Position numbers and translations under genes: made by a program | Shown: piece by piece, positions 26,901-41,900 of the stretch | Layout: the number at the start of each line of letters is the position of its first letter | Position numbering within the stretch: position 1 is the stretch's first letter | Assembly (NCBI GenBank): GCA_016169945.1 | Contig: JADLSH010000037.1 | Coordinates: 1 to 64,000 of the forward strand | DNA length: 64,000 bases | From: Trachythela sp. YZ-2020 | Lineage: Eukaryota; Cnidaria; Anthozoa; Malacalcyonacea; Clavulariidae | Direction: 5' to 3' | The notes under the pieces: generated by a model | Told to the model about the DNA's origin: nothing | Databases searched by the model: none | Seen by the model: only the letters and a program-made list of their open reading frames with translations

Positions 26901-29900
26901 GCGTGCGGAGATGTGCGGAGATGTGCGGAGATGTGCGGAGCGCGTGCGGAGATGTGCGGAGATGTGCGGAGCGCGTGCGGAGATGTGCGGAGATGTGCGG
27001 AGCGCGTGCGGAGATGTGCGGAGATGTGCGGAGCGCGTGCGGAGATGTGCGGAGCGTGTAAGGAGATGTGCGGAGGTGTGCGGAGATGTGTGGAGCGCGT
27101 GCGGAAATGTGCGGAGATATGCGGAGCGCGTGCGGAGATGTGCGGATCGCGTGCGGAGATGTGCGGAGATGTGCGGAGCGTGTGCGGAGATGTGCGGAGA
27201 TGTGCAGAGCGCGTGGGGAAATGTGCGGAGTTGTGCAGAGATGTGCGGAGATGTGCGGAGATGTGCGGAGATGTGCGGAGCGCGTGCGGAGACGTGCGGA
27301 GATGCGCGGAGCGCGTGCGGAGATGTGCGGAGATGTGCGGACCGCGTGCGGAGATGTGCGGAGATCTGCGGAGCGCGTGCGAAGATGTGCGGAGATATGC
27401 GGAGATGTGCGGAGCGCGTGCGGATATGTGCGGAGATGTGCGGAGCGCGTGCGGAGATGTGCGGAGATGTGCGGAGCGCGTGCGGAGATGTGCGGAGATG
27501 TGCGGTGCGCGTGCGGACATGTGCTGAGATGTGCGGATATGTGCGGAGCGCGTGCGGAGATGTGCGGAGATGTGCGGAGCGCGTGCGGACATGTGCGGAG
27601 ATGTGCGGAGATGTGCGGAGCGCGTGCGGAGATGTGCGGAGATGTGCGGAGCGCGTTCGGAGATGTGCGGAGCGGGTGCGGAGATGTGCGGAGATGTGCG
27701 GAGCGCGTGCGGAGTTGTGCGGAGATGTGCGGAGCGCGTGCGGAGATGTGCGGAGATGTGCGGAGATGTGCGGTGATGTGCGGAGCGCGTGCAGAGATGT
27801 GCGGAGATGTGCTGAGCGCGTGCGGAGATGTGCGGAGATGTGCGGAGATGTTCGGAGCGCGTGCGGAGATGTGCGGAGCGCGTGCGGAGATGTGCGGAGA
27901 TGTGCGGAGCGAGTGCGGAGATGTGCGGAGATGTGCGGAGCGCGTGCGGAGATGTGCGGAGATGTGCGGAGCGCGTGCGGAGATGTGCGGAGATGTGCGG
28001 AGCGCGTGCGGAGATGTGCGGAGATGTGCGGAGCGCGTGCGGAGATGTGCGGAGATGTGCGGAGCGCGTGCGGAAATGTGCGGAGATGTGCGGAGCGCGT
28101 GCGGAGATGTGCGAAGATGTGCGGAGCGCGTGCGGAGATGTGCGGAGATGTGCGGAGCGCGTGCGGAGATGTGCGGAGCGCGTGCGGATATTTGCGGAGT
28201 GCGTGCGGAGATTTGCGGAGATGTGCGGAGCGCGTGCGGAAATGTGCGGAGATGTGCGGAGCGCGTGCGGAGATGTGCGGAGATGTGCGGAGATGTGCGG
28301 AGATGTGCGGAGCGCGTGCGGAGATGTGCGGAGATGTGCGGAGCGCGTGCGGAGATGTGCGGAGATGTGCGGAGCGCGTGCGGAAATGTGCGGAGATGTG
28401 CGGAGCGCGTGCGGACATGTGCGGAGATGTGCGGAGATGTGCGGAGCGCGTGCGGAGATGTGCGGAGATGTGCGGAGCGCGTGCGGACATGTGCGGAGAT
28501 GTGCGGAGATGTGCGGAGCGCGTGCGGAGATGTGCGGAGATGTGCGGAGATGTGCGGAGCGCGTGCGGAGATGTGCGGAGCGCGTGCGGAGATGTGCGGA
28601 GCGCGTGCGGAGATGTGCGGAGATGTGCGGAGCGCGTGCGGAGATGTGCGGAGATGTGCGGAGCGCGTGCGGAGATGTGCGGAGATGTGCGGAGCGCGTG
28701 CGGAGATGTGCGGAGATGTGCGGAGCGCGTGCGGAGATGTGCGGAGATGTGCGGAGCGCGTGCGGAGATGTGCGGAGCGCGTGCGGAGATGTGCGGAGAT
28801 GTGCGGAGATGTGCGGAGATGTGCGGAGATGTGCGGAGATGTGCGGAGATGTGCGGAGCGCGTGCGGAGATGTGCGGAGATGTGCGGAGCGCGTGCGGAG
28901 ATGTGCGGAGATGTGCGGAGCGCGTGCGGAGATGTGCGATGTGCGGAGCGCGTGCGGTGATGTGCGGAGATGTGCGGAGCGCGTGCGGAGATGTGCGGAG
29001 ATGTGCGGAGCGCGTGCGGAGATGTGCGGAGATGTGCGGAGCGCGTGCGGAGATGTGCGGAGATGTGCGGAGCGCGTGCGGAGATGTGCGGAGATGTGCG
29101 GAGATGTGCGGAGCGCGTGCGGAGATGTGCGGAGATGTGCGGAGCGCGTGCGGACATGTGCGGAGATGTGCGGAGATGTGCGGAGCGCGTGCGGAAATGT
29201 GCGGAGATGTGCGGAGCGCGTGCGGAGATGTGCGGAGATGTGCGGAGATGTGCGGAGATGTGCGGAGCGCGTGCGGAGATGTGCGGAGATGTGCGGAGCG
29301 CGTGCGGAGATGTGCGGAGATGTGCGGAGATGTGCGGAGCGCGTGCGGAGATGTGCGGAGATGTGCGGAGCGCGTGCGGAGATGTGCGGAGATGTGCGGA
29401 GATGTGCGGAGATGTGCGGAGATGTGCGGAGATGTGCGGAGCGCGTGCGGAGATGTGCGGAGATGTGCGGAGCGCGTGCGGAGATGTGCGGAGATGTGCG
29501 GAGCGCGTGCGGAGATGTGCGGAGATGTGCGGAGCGCGTGCGGAGATGTGCGGAGCGCGTGCGGAGCGCGGAGATGTGCGGAGCGCGTGCGGAGATGTGC
29601 GGAGATGTGCGGAGCGCGTGCGGAGATGTGCGGAGATGTGCGGAGCGCGTGCGGAGATGTGCGGAGATGTGCGGAGCGCGTGCGGAGATGTGCGGAGATG
29701 TGCGGAGCGCGTGCGGAGATGTGCGGAGCGCGTGCGGAGATGTGCGGAGCGCGTGCGGAGATGTGCGGAGATGTGCGGAGCGCGTGCGGAGATGTGCGGA
29801 GCGCGTGCGGAGATGTGCGGAGATGTGCGGAGATGTGCGGATGTGCGGAGATGTGCGGAGCGCGTGCGGAGACGTGCGGAGATGTGCGGAGATGTGCGGA

Positions 29901-32900
29901 GCGCGTGCGGAGATGTGCGGAGATGTGCGGAGATGTGCGGAGCGCGTGCGAGATGTGCGGAGATGTGCGGAGCGCGTGCGGAGATGTGCGGAGATGTGCG
30001 GAGCGCGTGCGGAGATGTGCGGAGATGTGCGGAGATGTGCGGAGATGTGCGGAGATGTGCGGAGATGTGCGGAGATGTGCGGAGATGTGCGGAGCGCGTG
30101 CGGAGATGTGCGGAGCGCGTGCGGAGATGTGCGGAGATGTGCGGAGATGTGCGGAGCGCGTGCGGAGATGTGCGGAGATGTGCGGAGCGCGTGCGGAGAT
30201 GTGCGGAGATGTGCGGAGATGTGCGGAGATGTGCGGAGCGCGTGCGGAGATGTGCGGAGATGTGCGGAGCGCGTGCGGAGATGTGCGGAGATGTGCGGAG
30301 CGCGTGCGGAGATGTGCGGAGATGTGCGGAGCGCGTGCGGACGATGTGCGGAGATGTGCGGAGCGCGTGCGGAGATGTGCGGAGATGTGCGGAGCGCGTG
30401 CGGAGATGTGCGGAGATGTGCGGAGCGCGTGCGGAGATGTGCGGAGATGTGCGGAGCGCGTGCGGAGATGTGCGGAGATGTGCGGAGATGTGCGGAGATG
30501 TGCGGAGCGCGTGCGGAGATGTGCGGAGATGTGCGGAGATGTGCGGAGATGTGCGGAGATGTGCGGAGCGCGTGCGGAGATGTGCGGAGATGTGCGGAGC
30601 GCGTGCGGAGATGTGCGGAGATGTGCGGAGCGCGTGCGGAGATGTGCGGAGATGTGCGGAGCGCGTGCGGAGATGTGCGGAGATGTGCGGAGCGCGTGCG
30701 GAGATGTGCGGAGATGTGCGGAGATGTGCGGAGCGCGTGCGGATATGTGCGGAGATGTGCGGAGCGCGTGCGGAGATGTGCGGAGATGTGCGGAGATGTG
30801 CGGAGCGCGTGCGGAGATGTGCGGAGATGTGCGGAGCGCGTGCGGAGATGTGCGGAGATGTGCGGAGATGTGCGGAGCGCGTGCGGAGCGCGTGCGGAGA
30901 TGTGCGGAGATGTGCGGAGCGCGTGCGGAGATGTGCGGAGATGTGCGGAGATGTGCGGAGCGCGTGCGGAGATGTGCGGAGATGTGCGGAGCGCGTGCGG
31001 AGATGTGCGGAGATGTGCGGAGCGCGTGCGGAGATGTGCGGAGATGTGCGGAGCGCGTGCGGAGATGTGCGGAGATGTGCGGAGCGCGTGCGGAGATGTG
31101 CGGAGATGTGCGGAGCGCGTGCGGAGATGTGCGGAGATGTGCGGAGATGTGCGGAGATGTGCGGAGATGTGCGGAGATGTGCGGAGCGCGTGCGGAGATG
31201 TGCGGAGATGTGCGGAGCGCGTGCGGGGATGTGCGGAGATGTGCGGAGCGCGTGCGGAGATGTGCGGAGATGTGCGGAGCGCGTGCGGAGATGTGCGGAG
31301 ATGTGCGGAGCGCGTGCGGAGATGTGCGGAGATGTGCGGAGCGCGTGCGGAGATGTGCGGAGATGTGCGGAGCGCGTGCGGAGATGTGCGGAGATGTGCG
31401 GAGCGCGTGCGGAGATGTGCGGAGATGTGCGGAGCGATGTGCGGAGATGTGCGGAGCGCGTGCGGAGATGTGCGGAGATGTGCGGAGATGTGCGGAGATG
31501 TGCGGAGATGTGCGGAGATGTGCGGAGCGCGTGCGGAGATGTGCGGAGCGCGTGCGGAGATGTGCGGAGATGTGCGGAGCGCGTGCGGAGATGTGCGGAG
31601 ATGTGCGGAGCGCGTGCGGAGATGTGCGGAGATGTGCGGAGATGTGCGGAGCGCGTGCGGATATGTGCGGAGATGTGCGGAGCGCGTGCGGAGATGTGCG
31701 GAGATGTGCGGAGCGCGTGCGGAGATGTGCGGAGATGTGCGGAGCGCGTGCGGAGATGTGCGGAGATGTGCGGAGATGTGCGGAGCGCGTGCGGAGATGT
31801 GCGGAGATGTGCGGAGCGCGTGCGGAAATGTGCGGAGATGTGCGGAGATGTGCGGAGCGCGTGCGGAGATGTGCGGAGATGTGCGGAGCGCGTGCGGAGA
31901 TGTGCGGAGCGCGTGCGGAGATGTGCGGAGATGTGCGGAGCGCGTGCGGAGATGTGCGGAGATGTGCGGAGCGCGTGCGGAGATGTGCGGAGATGTGCGG
32001 AGATGTGCGGAGATGTGCGGAGCGCGTGCGGAGATGTGCGGAGATGTGCAGGCGCGTGCGGAATGTGCGGAGATGTGCGGAGCGCTGCGGTCGATGTGCG
32101 GAGATGTGCGGAGCGCGTGCGGAGATGTGCGGAGATGTGCGGAGCGCGTGCGGAGATGTGCGGAGATGTGCGGAGATGTGCGGAGATGTGCGGAGCGCGT
32201 GCGGAGATGTGCGGAGCGCGTGCGGAGATGTGCGGAGATGTGCGGAGATGTGCGGAGATGTGCGGAGATGTGCGGAGATGTGCGGAGCGCGTGCGGAGAT
32301 GTGCGGAGATGTGCGGAGCGCGTGCGGAGATGTGCGGAGATGTGCGGAGCGCGTGCGGAGATGTGCGGAGATGTGCGGAGATGTGCGGAGCGCGTGCGGA
32401 GATGTGCGGAGATGTGCGGAGCGCGTGCGGATGTGCGGAGATGTGCGGAGCGCGTGCGGAGATGTGCGAGATGTGCAGTGCGCGTGCGGAGATGTGCGGA
32501 GATGTGCGGAGCGCGTGCGGAGATGTGCGGAGATGTGCGGAGCGCGTGCGGAGATGTGCGGAGATGTGCGGAGCGCGTGCGGAGATGTGCGGAGATGTGC
32601 GGAGATGTGCGGAGATGTGCGGAGCGCGTGCGGAGATGTGCGGAGATGTGCGGAGCGCGTGCGGAAATGTGCGGAGATGTGCGGAGCGCGTGCGGAGATG
32701 TGCGGAGATGTGCGGAGATGTGCGGAGATGTGCGGGGCGCGTGCGGAGATGTGCGGAGATGTGCGGAGCGCGTGCGGAGATGTGCGGAGCGCGTGCGGAG
32801 CGCGTGCGGAGATGTGCGGAGATGTGCGGAGCGCGTGCGGAAATGTGCGGAGATGTGCGGAGCGCGTGCGGAGATGTGCGGAGATGTGCGGAATGCGTGC

Positions 32901-35900
32901 GGATGTGCGGAATGTGCGGAGATGTGCGGAGCGCGTGCGGAGATGTGCGGAGATGTGCGGAGCGCGTGCGGAGATGTGCGGAGATGTGCGGAGATGTGCG
33001 GAGATGTGCGGAGCGCGTGCGGAGATGTGCGGAGATGTGCGGAGATGTGCGGAGCGCGTGCGGAGATGTGCGGAGATGTGCGGAGATGTGCGGAGATGTG
33101 CGGAGATGTGCGGAGATGTGCGGAGCGCGTGAGATGTGCGGAGATGTGCGGTGCGCGTGCGGAGATGTGCGGAGATGTGCGGAGATGTGCGGAGCGCGTG
33201 CGGAGATGTGCGGAGATGTGCGGAGCGCGTGCGGAAATGTGCGGAGATGTGCGGAGATGTGCGGAGCGCGTGCGGAGATGTGCGGAGATGTGCAGCGATG
33301 TGCAAAGATGTGCGGAGCGCGTGCGGAGATGTGCGGAGATGTGCGGAGATGTGCGGAGATGTGCGGAGATGTGCGGAGATGTGCGAGCGCGTGCGGAGAG
33401 ATGTGCGGAGATGTGCGGAGCGCGTGCGGATATGTGCGGAGATGTGCGGAGCGCGTGCGGAGATGTGCAGGCGATGTGCGGAGATGTGCGGAGCGCGTGC
33501 GGAGCGCTTGCGGACCGCGTGCGGAGATGTGCGGAGCGCGTGCGGAGATGTGCGGAGATGTGCGGAAGATGTGCGGAGCGCGTGCGGAAGATGTGCGGAG
33601 ATGTGCGGAGCGCGTGCGGAGATGTGCGGAGATGTGCGGAGCGCGTGCGGAGATGTGCGGAGATGTGCGGAGATGTGCGGAGCGCGTGCGGAAGATGTGC
33701 GGAGCGCGTGCGGAGCGCGTGCGGAGATGTGCGGAGATGTGCGGAGCGCGTGCGGAGTTGTGCGGAGATGTGCGGAGCGCGTGCGGAGATGTGCGGAGAT
33801 GTGCGGAGCGCGTGCAGATGTGCGGAGATGTGCGGAGATGTGCGGAGATGTGCGGAGATGTGCGGAGCGGTGCGGAGATGTGCGTGCGGAGATGTGCGGA
33901 GATGTGCGGAGATGTGCGGAGCGCGTGCGGAGATGTGCGGAGATGTGCGGAGCGCGTGCGGAGATGTGCGGAGATGTGCGGAGCGCGTGCGGAGATGTGC
34001 GGAGATGTGCGGAGCGCGTGCGGAGATGTGCGGAGATGTGCGGAGCGCGTGCGGAAGATGTGCGGAGATGCGGAGATGTGCGGAGATGTGCGGCGCGTGC
34101 GGAGATGTGCGGAGCGCGTGCGGAGATGTGCGGAGATGTGCAGGCGCGTGCGGAGATATGTGCGGAGATGTGCGGAGATGTGCGGAGCGCGTGCGGAGAT
34201 GTGCGGAGATGTGCGGAGCGCGTGCGGAGATGTGCGGAGATGTGCGTGCGCGTGCGGAGATGTGCGGAGATGTGCGGAGCGCGTGCGGAGATGTGCGGAG
34301 ATGTGCGGAGCGCGTGCGGAGATGTGCGGAGCGCGTGCGGAGATGTGCGGAGATCGTGCGGAGATGTGCGGAATGCGGCGGATGTGCGAAGATGTGCGGA
34401 GATGTGCGGAGCGCGTGCGGAAGATGTGCGGAGATGTGCGGAGATGTGGAGCGCGTGCGGAAATGTGCGGAGATGTGCGGAGCGCGTGCGGAGATGTGCG
34501 GAACGCGTGCGGAGATGTGCGGATGTGCGGAGATGTGCGGAGATGTGCGGAGATGTGCGGAGATGTGCGTGCGGAGATGTGCAGAGATGTGCGGAGATGT
34601 GCGGAGATGTGCGGAGATGTGCGGAGATGTGCGGAGCGCGTGCGGAGATGTGCGGAGATGTGCGGAGCGCGTGCGGAGATGTGCGGAGCGCGTGCGGAGA
34701 TGTGCGGAGATGTGCGGAGCGCGTGCGGAGATGTGCGGAGATGTGCGGAGCGCGTGCGGAGATGTGCGGAGATGTGCGGAGCGCGTGCGGAGATGTGCGG
34801 AGATGTGCGGAGCGCGTGCGGAAATGTGCGGAGATGTGCGGAGATGTGCGGAGATGTGCGGAGATGTGCGGAGATGTGCGGAGCGCGTGCGGAGATGTGC
34901 GGAGATGTGCGGAGATGTGCGGAGATGTGCGGAGCGCGTGCGGAGATGTGCGGAGATGTGCGGAGCGCGTGCGGAGATGTGCGGAGATGTGCGGAGATGT
35001 GCGGAGCGCGTGCAGAGATGTGCGGAGATGTGCGGAGCGCGTGCGGAGATGTGCGGAGATGTGCGGAGCGCGTGCGGAGATGTGCGGAGATGTGCGGAGA
35101 TGTGCGGAGATGTGCGGAGCGCGTGCGGAGATGTGCGGAGATGTGCGGAGCGCGTGCGGAGATGTGCGGAGATGTGCGGAGCGCGTGCGGAGATGTGCGG
35201 AGATGTGCGGAGCGCGTGCGGAGATGTGCGGAGCGCGTGCGGATGTGCGGAGATGTGCGGAGCGCGTGCGGAGATGTGCGGAGATGTGCGGAGCGCGTGC
35301 GGAGATGTGCGGAGATGTGCGGAGCGCGTGCGGAGATGTGCGGAGATGTGCGGAGCGCGTGCGGAATGCGTGCGGAGATGTGCAGAGATGTGCGGAGATG
35401 TGCGGAGATGTGCGGAGCGCGTGCGGAGATGTGCGGAGATGTGCGGAGCGCGTGCGGAGATGTGCGGAGATGTGCAGAGATGTGCGGAGCGCGTGCGGAG
35501 ATGTGCGGAGCGATGCGGAATGTGCGGCGGATGTGCGGGAGATGTGCGGAGCGCGTGCGGAGATGTGCGGAGCGCGTGCGGAGATGTGCGGAGATGTGCG
35601 GAGCGCGTGCGGAGATGTGCGGAGATGTGCGGAGCGCGTGCGGAGATTTGCGGAGATGTGCGGAGCGCGTGCGGAAATGTGCGGAGATGTGCGGAGCGCG
35701 TGCGGAGATGTGCGGAGATGTGCGGAGATGTGCGGAGCGCGTGCGGAGATGTGCGGAGATGTGCGGAGCGCGTGCGGAGATGTGCGGAGATGTGCGGAGC
35801 GCGTGCGGAGATGTGCGGAGATGTGCGGAGCGCGTGCGGAGATGTGCGGAGCGCGTGCGGAGATGTGCGGATGTGCGGAGATGTGCGGAGATGTGCGGAG

Positions 35901-38900
35901 ATGTGCGGAGCGCGTGCGGAGATGTGCGGTGCGCGTGCGGAGATGTGCGGAGATGTGCGGAGCGCGTGCGGAGAGGTGCGGAGATGTGCGGAGCGCGTGC
36001 GGAGATGTGCGGAGATGTGCGGAGCGCGTGCGGAGATGTGCGGATCGGTTCCGAACAAGTGCGGAGATGTGCGGAGCGCGTGCGGAGATGTGCGGAGATG
36101 TGCAGGCGCGTGCGGAGCTGTGCGGAGATGTGCGGAGCGCGTGCGGAGATGTGCGGAGATGTGCGGAGCGTGTGCGGAGATGTGCGGATATGTGCGGAGC
36201 GCGTGCGAAGATGTGCAGAGCGCGTGGGGAAATGTGCGGAGTTGTGCAGAGATGTGCGGAGATGTGCGGAGCGCGTGCGGAGATGTGCGGAGCGCGTGCG
36301 GAGATGTGCGGAGATGTGCGGAGATGTGCGGAGATGTGCGGAGCGCGTGCGGATATGTGCGGAGATGTGCGGAGCGCGTGCGGAGATGTGCGGAGATGTG
36401 CGGAGCGCGTGCGGAGATGTGCGGAGATGTGCGGAGCGCGTGCGGAAGATGTGCGGAGATGTGCGGAGCGCGTGCGAAGATGTGCGGAGCGCGTGCGGAG
36501 ATGTGCGGAGATGTGCGGAGATGTGCGGAGCGCGTGCGGAGATGTGCGGAGATGTGCGGAGCGCGTGCGGAGATGTGCGGAGATGTGCGGAGCGCGTGCG
36601 GAGATGTGCGGATATGTGCGGAGCGCGTGCGGAGATGTGCGGAGCGCGTGCGGAGATGTGCGGAGCGCGTGCGGAGATGTGCGGAGATGTGCGGAGATGT
36701 GCGGAGCGCGTGCGGAGATGTGCGGAGATGTGCGGAGCGCGTGCGGAGATGTGCAGAGATGTGCGGAGCGCGTGCGGAGATGTGCGGAGATGTGCGGAGA
36801 TGTGCGGAGCGCGTGCGGAAATGTGCGGAGATGTGCGGAGCGCGTGCGGAGAGATGTGCAGAGCGCGTGCGGAGATGTGCGGAGATGTGCGGAGCGCGTG
36901 CGGAGATGTGCGGAGATGTGCGGAGCGCGTGCGGAGATGTGCGGAGATGTGCAGGAGCGTGCGGAGAATGTGCGGAGATGTGCGGAGATGTGCGGAAGAT
37001 GTGCGGAGATGTGCGGAGCGCGTGCGGGGACGTGCAGAGATGTGCGGAGCGCGTGCGGAGATGTGCGGAGATGTGCGGAGCGCGTGCGGAGATGTGCGGA
37101 GATGTGCGGAGCGCGTGCGGAGATGTGCGGAGATGTGCAGAGCGCGTGCGGAAGATGTGCGGAGCGCGTGCGGAGATGTGCGGAGCGCGTGCGGAGATGT
37201 GCGGAGCGCGTGCGGAAATGTGCGGAGATGTGCGGAGCGCGTGCGGAGATGTGCGGAGATGTGCGGATATGTGCGGAGATGTGCGGAGTGCGGAGATGTG
37301 CGGAGATGTGCGGAGATGTGCGGAGCGCGTGCGGAAATGTGCGGAGATGTGCGGAGCGCGTGCGGAGATGTGCGGAGATGTGCGGAGATGTGCGGAGATG
37401 TGCAGAGCGCGTGCGGAAATGTGCGGAGATGTGCGGAGATGTGCGGAGATGTGCGGAGCGCGTGCGGAGATGTGCGGAGATGTGCGGAGCGCGTGCGGAG
37501 ATGTGCGGAGCGCGTGCGGAGATGTGCGGAGCGCGTGCGGAGATGTGCGGAGATGTGCGGAGCGCGTGCGGAGATGTGCGGAGATGTGCGGAGATGTGCG
37601 GAGATGTGCGGAGCGCGTGCGGAGATGTGCGGAGCGCGTGCGGAGATGTGCGGAGATGTGCGGAGCGCGTGCGGAGATGTGCGGAGATGTGCGGAGATGT
37701 GCGGAGCGCGTGCGGAAATCTGCGGAGATGTGCGGAGCGCGTGCGGAGATGTGCGGAGATGTGCGGAGCGCGTGCGGAGATGTGCGGAGCGCGTGCGGAG
37801 ATGTGCGGAGATGTGCGGAGATGTGCGGAGATGTGCGGAGCGCGTGCGGAGATGTGCGGAGATGTGCGGAGATGTGCGGAGCGCGTGCGGAGATGTGCGG
37901 AGATGTGCGGAGCGCGTGCGGAGATGTGCGGAGATGTGCGGAGATGTGCGGAGCGCGTGCGGAGATGTGCGGAGATGTGCGGAGATGTGCGGAGCGCGTG
38001 CGGAGATGTGCGGAGATGTGCGGAGCGCGTGCGGAGATGTGCGGAGATGTGCGGAGCGCGTGCGGAGATGTGCGGAGATGTGCGGAGCGCGTGCGGAGAT
38101 GTGCGGAGATGTGCGGAGCGCGTGCGGAGATGTGCGGAGATGTGCGGAGCGCGTGAGGAGATGTGCAGAGATGTGCGGAGATGTGCGGAGCGCGTGCGGA
38201 GATGTGCGGAGATGTGCGGAGCGCGTGCGGAGATGTGCGGAGATGTGCGGAGCGCGTGCGGAGGTGTGCGCAGATGTGCGGAGCGCGTGCGGAAGATGTG
38301 CAGAGGCGCGCAGAGATGTGCGGAGATGTGCGGAGATGTGCGGAGCGCGTGCGGAGATGTGCGGAGATGTGCGGAGCGCGTGCGGAGATGTGCGGAGATG
38401 TGCGGAGATGTGCGGAGCGCGTGCGGAGATGTGCGGAGATGTGCGGAGATGTGCGGAGCGCGTGCGGAGATGTGCGGAGATGTACAGAGATGTGCGGAGA
38501 TGTGCGGAGATGTGCGGAGCGCGTGCGGATATTGGGGGAGATGTGCGGAGATGTGCGGAGCGCGTGCGGAGATGTGCGGAGATGTGCGGAGCGCGTGCGG
38601 AGATGTGCGGAGATGTGCGGAGCGCGTGCGGAGATGTGCGGTGCGCGTGCGGAGATGTGCGGAGATGTGCGGAGATGTGCGGAGCGCGTGCGGAGATGTG
38701 CGGAGATGTGCGGAGCGCGTGCGGATATGTGCGGAGATGTGCGGAGCGCGTGCGGAGATGTGCGGAGATGTGCGGAGCGCGTGCGGAGATGTGCGGAGAT
38801 GTGCGGAGCGCGTGCGGAGATGTGCGGAGATGTGCGGAGATGTGCGGAGCGCGTGCGGAGATGTGCGGAGATGTGCGGAGCGCGTGCGGAAATGTGCGGA

Positions 38901-41900
38901 GATGTGCGGAGCGCGTGCGGAGATGTGCGGAGCGCGTGCGGAGATGTGCGGAGATGTGCGGAGCGCGTGCGGAGATGTGCGGAGATGTGCGGAGCGCGTG
39001 CGGAGATGTGCGGAGATGTGCGGAGCGCGTGCGGAGATGTGCAGAGATGTGCGGAGATGTGCGGAGCGCGTGCGGATATGTGCGGAGATGTGCGGATATG
39101 TGCGGAGATGTGCGGAGATGTGCGGAGCGCGTGCGGAAATGTGCGGAGATGTGCGGAGCGCGTGCGGAGATGTGCGGAGATGTGCGGAGATGTGCGGAGC
39201 GCGTGCGGAGATGTGCGGAGATGTGCGGAGCGCGTGCGGAGATGTGCGGAGATGTGCGGAGCGCTTGCGGAGATGTGCAGAGATGTGCGGAGATGTGCGG
39301 AGCGCGTGCGGAGATGTGCGGAGCGCGTGCGGAGATGTGCGGAGATGTGCGGAGATGTGCGGTCAGCGTGCGGAGATGTGCCGAAATGTGCGGAGATGTG
39401 CAGGCGCGTGCGAGATGTGCGGAGATGTGCGGAGCGCGTGCGGAGATGTGCGGAGATGTGCGGAGATGTGCGGAGATGTGCGGAGATGTGCGGAGCGCGT
39501 GCGGAGCGCGTGCGGAGATGTGCGGAGCGCGTGCGGAGATGTGCGGAGATGTGCGGAGCGCGTGCGGAGATGTGCGGAGATGTGCGGAGCGCGTGCGAAG
39601 ATGTGCGGAGATGTGCGGAGATGTGCGGAGATGTGCGGAGATGTGCGGAGATGTGCGGAGCGCGTGCGGAAATGTGCGGAGATGTGCGGAGCGCGTGCGG
39701 AGATGTGCGGAGATGTGCGGAGCGCGTGCGGAGATGTGCGGAGATGTGCGGAGCGCGTGCGGAGATGTGCGGAGATGTGCGGAGATGTGCGGAGCGCGTG
39801 CGGATGTGCGGAGATGTGCGGAGCGCGTGCGGAGATGTGCGGAGATGTGCGGAGCGCGTGCGGAAATGTGCGGAGATGTGCGGAGCGCGTGCGGAGATGT
39901 GCGGAGATGTGCAGAGCGCGTGCGGAGATGTGCGGAGATGTGCGGAGCTCGTGCGGAGATGTGCGGAGCGCGTGCGGAGATGTGCGGGAGCGCGTGCGCG
40001 TGCGGAGATGTGCGGAGATGTGCGGAGCGCGTGCGGAGATGTGCGGAGATGTGCGGAGCGCGTGCGGAGATGTGCGGAGATGTGCGGAGATGTGCGGAGA
40101 TGTGCGGAGATGTGCGGAGCGCGTGCGGAGATGTGCGGAGATGTGCGGAGAGGCGTGCGGAGATGTGCGGAGATGTGCGGAGCGCGTGCGGAGATGTGCG
40201 GAGATGTGCGGAGCGCGTGCGGAGATGTGCGGAGATGTGCGGAGATGTGCGGAGCGCGTGCGGAGATGTGCGGAGATGTGCGGAGCGCGTGCGAAGATGT
40301 GCGGAGATGTGCGGAGCGCGTGCGGAGATGTGCGGAGATGTGCGGAGATGTGCGGTGATGTGCGGAGATGTGCGGAGCGCGTGCGGAGATGTGCGGAGAT
40401 GTGCGGAGCGCGTGCGGAGATGTGCGGAGATGTGCGGAGCGCGTGCGGAGATTGCGGAGATGTGCGGAGATGTGCGGAGCGCGTGCGGAGATGTGCGGAG
40501 ATGTGCGGAGCGCGTGCGGAGATGCGGAGATGTGCGGAGCGCGTGCGGAGATGTGCGGAGATGTGCGGAGCGCGTGCGGAGATGTGCGGAGATGTGCGGA
40601 GATGTGCGGAGCGCGTGCGGAGATGTGCGGAGATGTGCGGAGATGTGCGGAGCGCGTGCGGAGATGTGCGGAGATGTGCGGAGCGCGTGCGGAGAGATGT
40701 GCGGAGCGCGTGCGGAGATGTGCGGAGATGTGCGGAGCGCGTGCGGAGATGTGCGGAGATGTGCGGAGCGCGTGCGGAGATGTGCGGAGATGTGCGGAGC
40801 GCGTGCGGAGATGTGCGGAGATGTGCTGAGCGCGTGGGGAGATGTGCGGAGATGTGCGGAGATGTGCGGAGATGTGCGGAGCGCGTGCGCAGATGTGCGG
40901 AGATGTGCGGAGCGCGTGCGGAGATGTGCGGAGATGTGCGGAGAGGTGCGGATGTGCGGAGCGCGTGCGGAGATGTGCGGAGCGCGTGCGGAGATGATGT
41001 GCGGAGATGTGCAGGCGCGTGCGGAGATGTGCGGAGATGTGCGGAGCGCGTGCGGAGATGTGCGGAGATGTGCGGAGATGTGCGGAGATGTGCGGAGCGC
41101 GTGCGGAGATGTGCGGAGATGTGCGGAGCGCGTGCGGAGATGTGCGGAGATGTGCGGAGCGCGTGCGGAGATGTGCGGAGATGTGCGGAGCGCGTGCGGA
41201 GATGTGCGGAGATGTGCGGAGCGCGTGCGGAGATGTGCGGAGATGTGCGGGCGCGTGCGGAGATGTGCGGAGATGTGCGGAGCGCGTGCGAAGATGTGCG
41301 GAGCGCGTGCGGAGATGTGCGGAGATGTGCGGAGCGCGTGCGGAAATGTGCGGAGATGTGCAGGCGCGTGTGCGGAATGTGCGGAGATGCAGGAGATGTG
41401 CGGAGATGTGCGGAGCGCGTGCGGAAGATGTGCGGATGTGCGGAGATGTGCGGAGCGCGTGCGGAGAGATGTGCGGAGATGTGCGGAGCGCGTGCGGAAG
41501 ATGTGCGGAGATGTGCGGAGCGCGTGCGGAGATGTGCGGAGATGTGCGGAGCGCGTGCGGAGATGTGCGGAGATGTGCGGAGCGCGTGCGGAAATGTGCG
41601 GAGATGTGCGGAGCGCGTGCGGAGATGTGCGGAGATGTGCGGAGATGTGCGGAGATGTGCGAAGATGTGCGGAGCGCGTGCGGAGATGTGCGGAGATGTG
41701 CGGAGCGCGTGCGGAAATGTGCGGAGATGTGCGGAGCGCGTGCGGAGATGTGCGGAGATGTGCGGAGCGCGTGCGGAGATGTGCGGAGATGTGCGGAGAT
41801 GTGCGGAGCGCGTGCGGAGATGTGCAGAGCGCGTGCGGAAATGTGCGGAGATGTGCGAAGATGTGCGGAGATGTGCGGAGATGTGCGGAGCGCGTGCGGA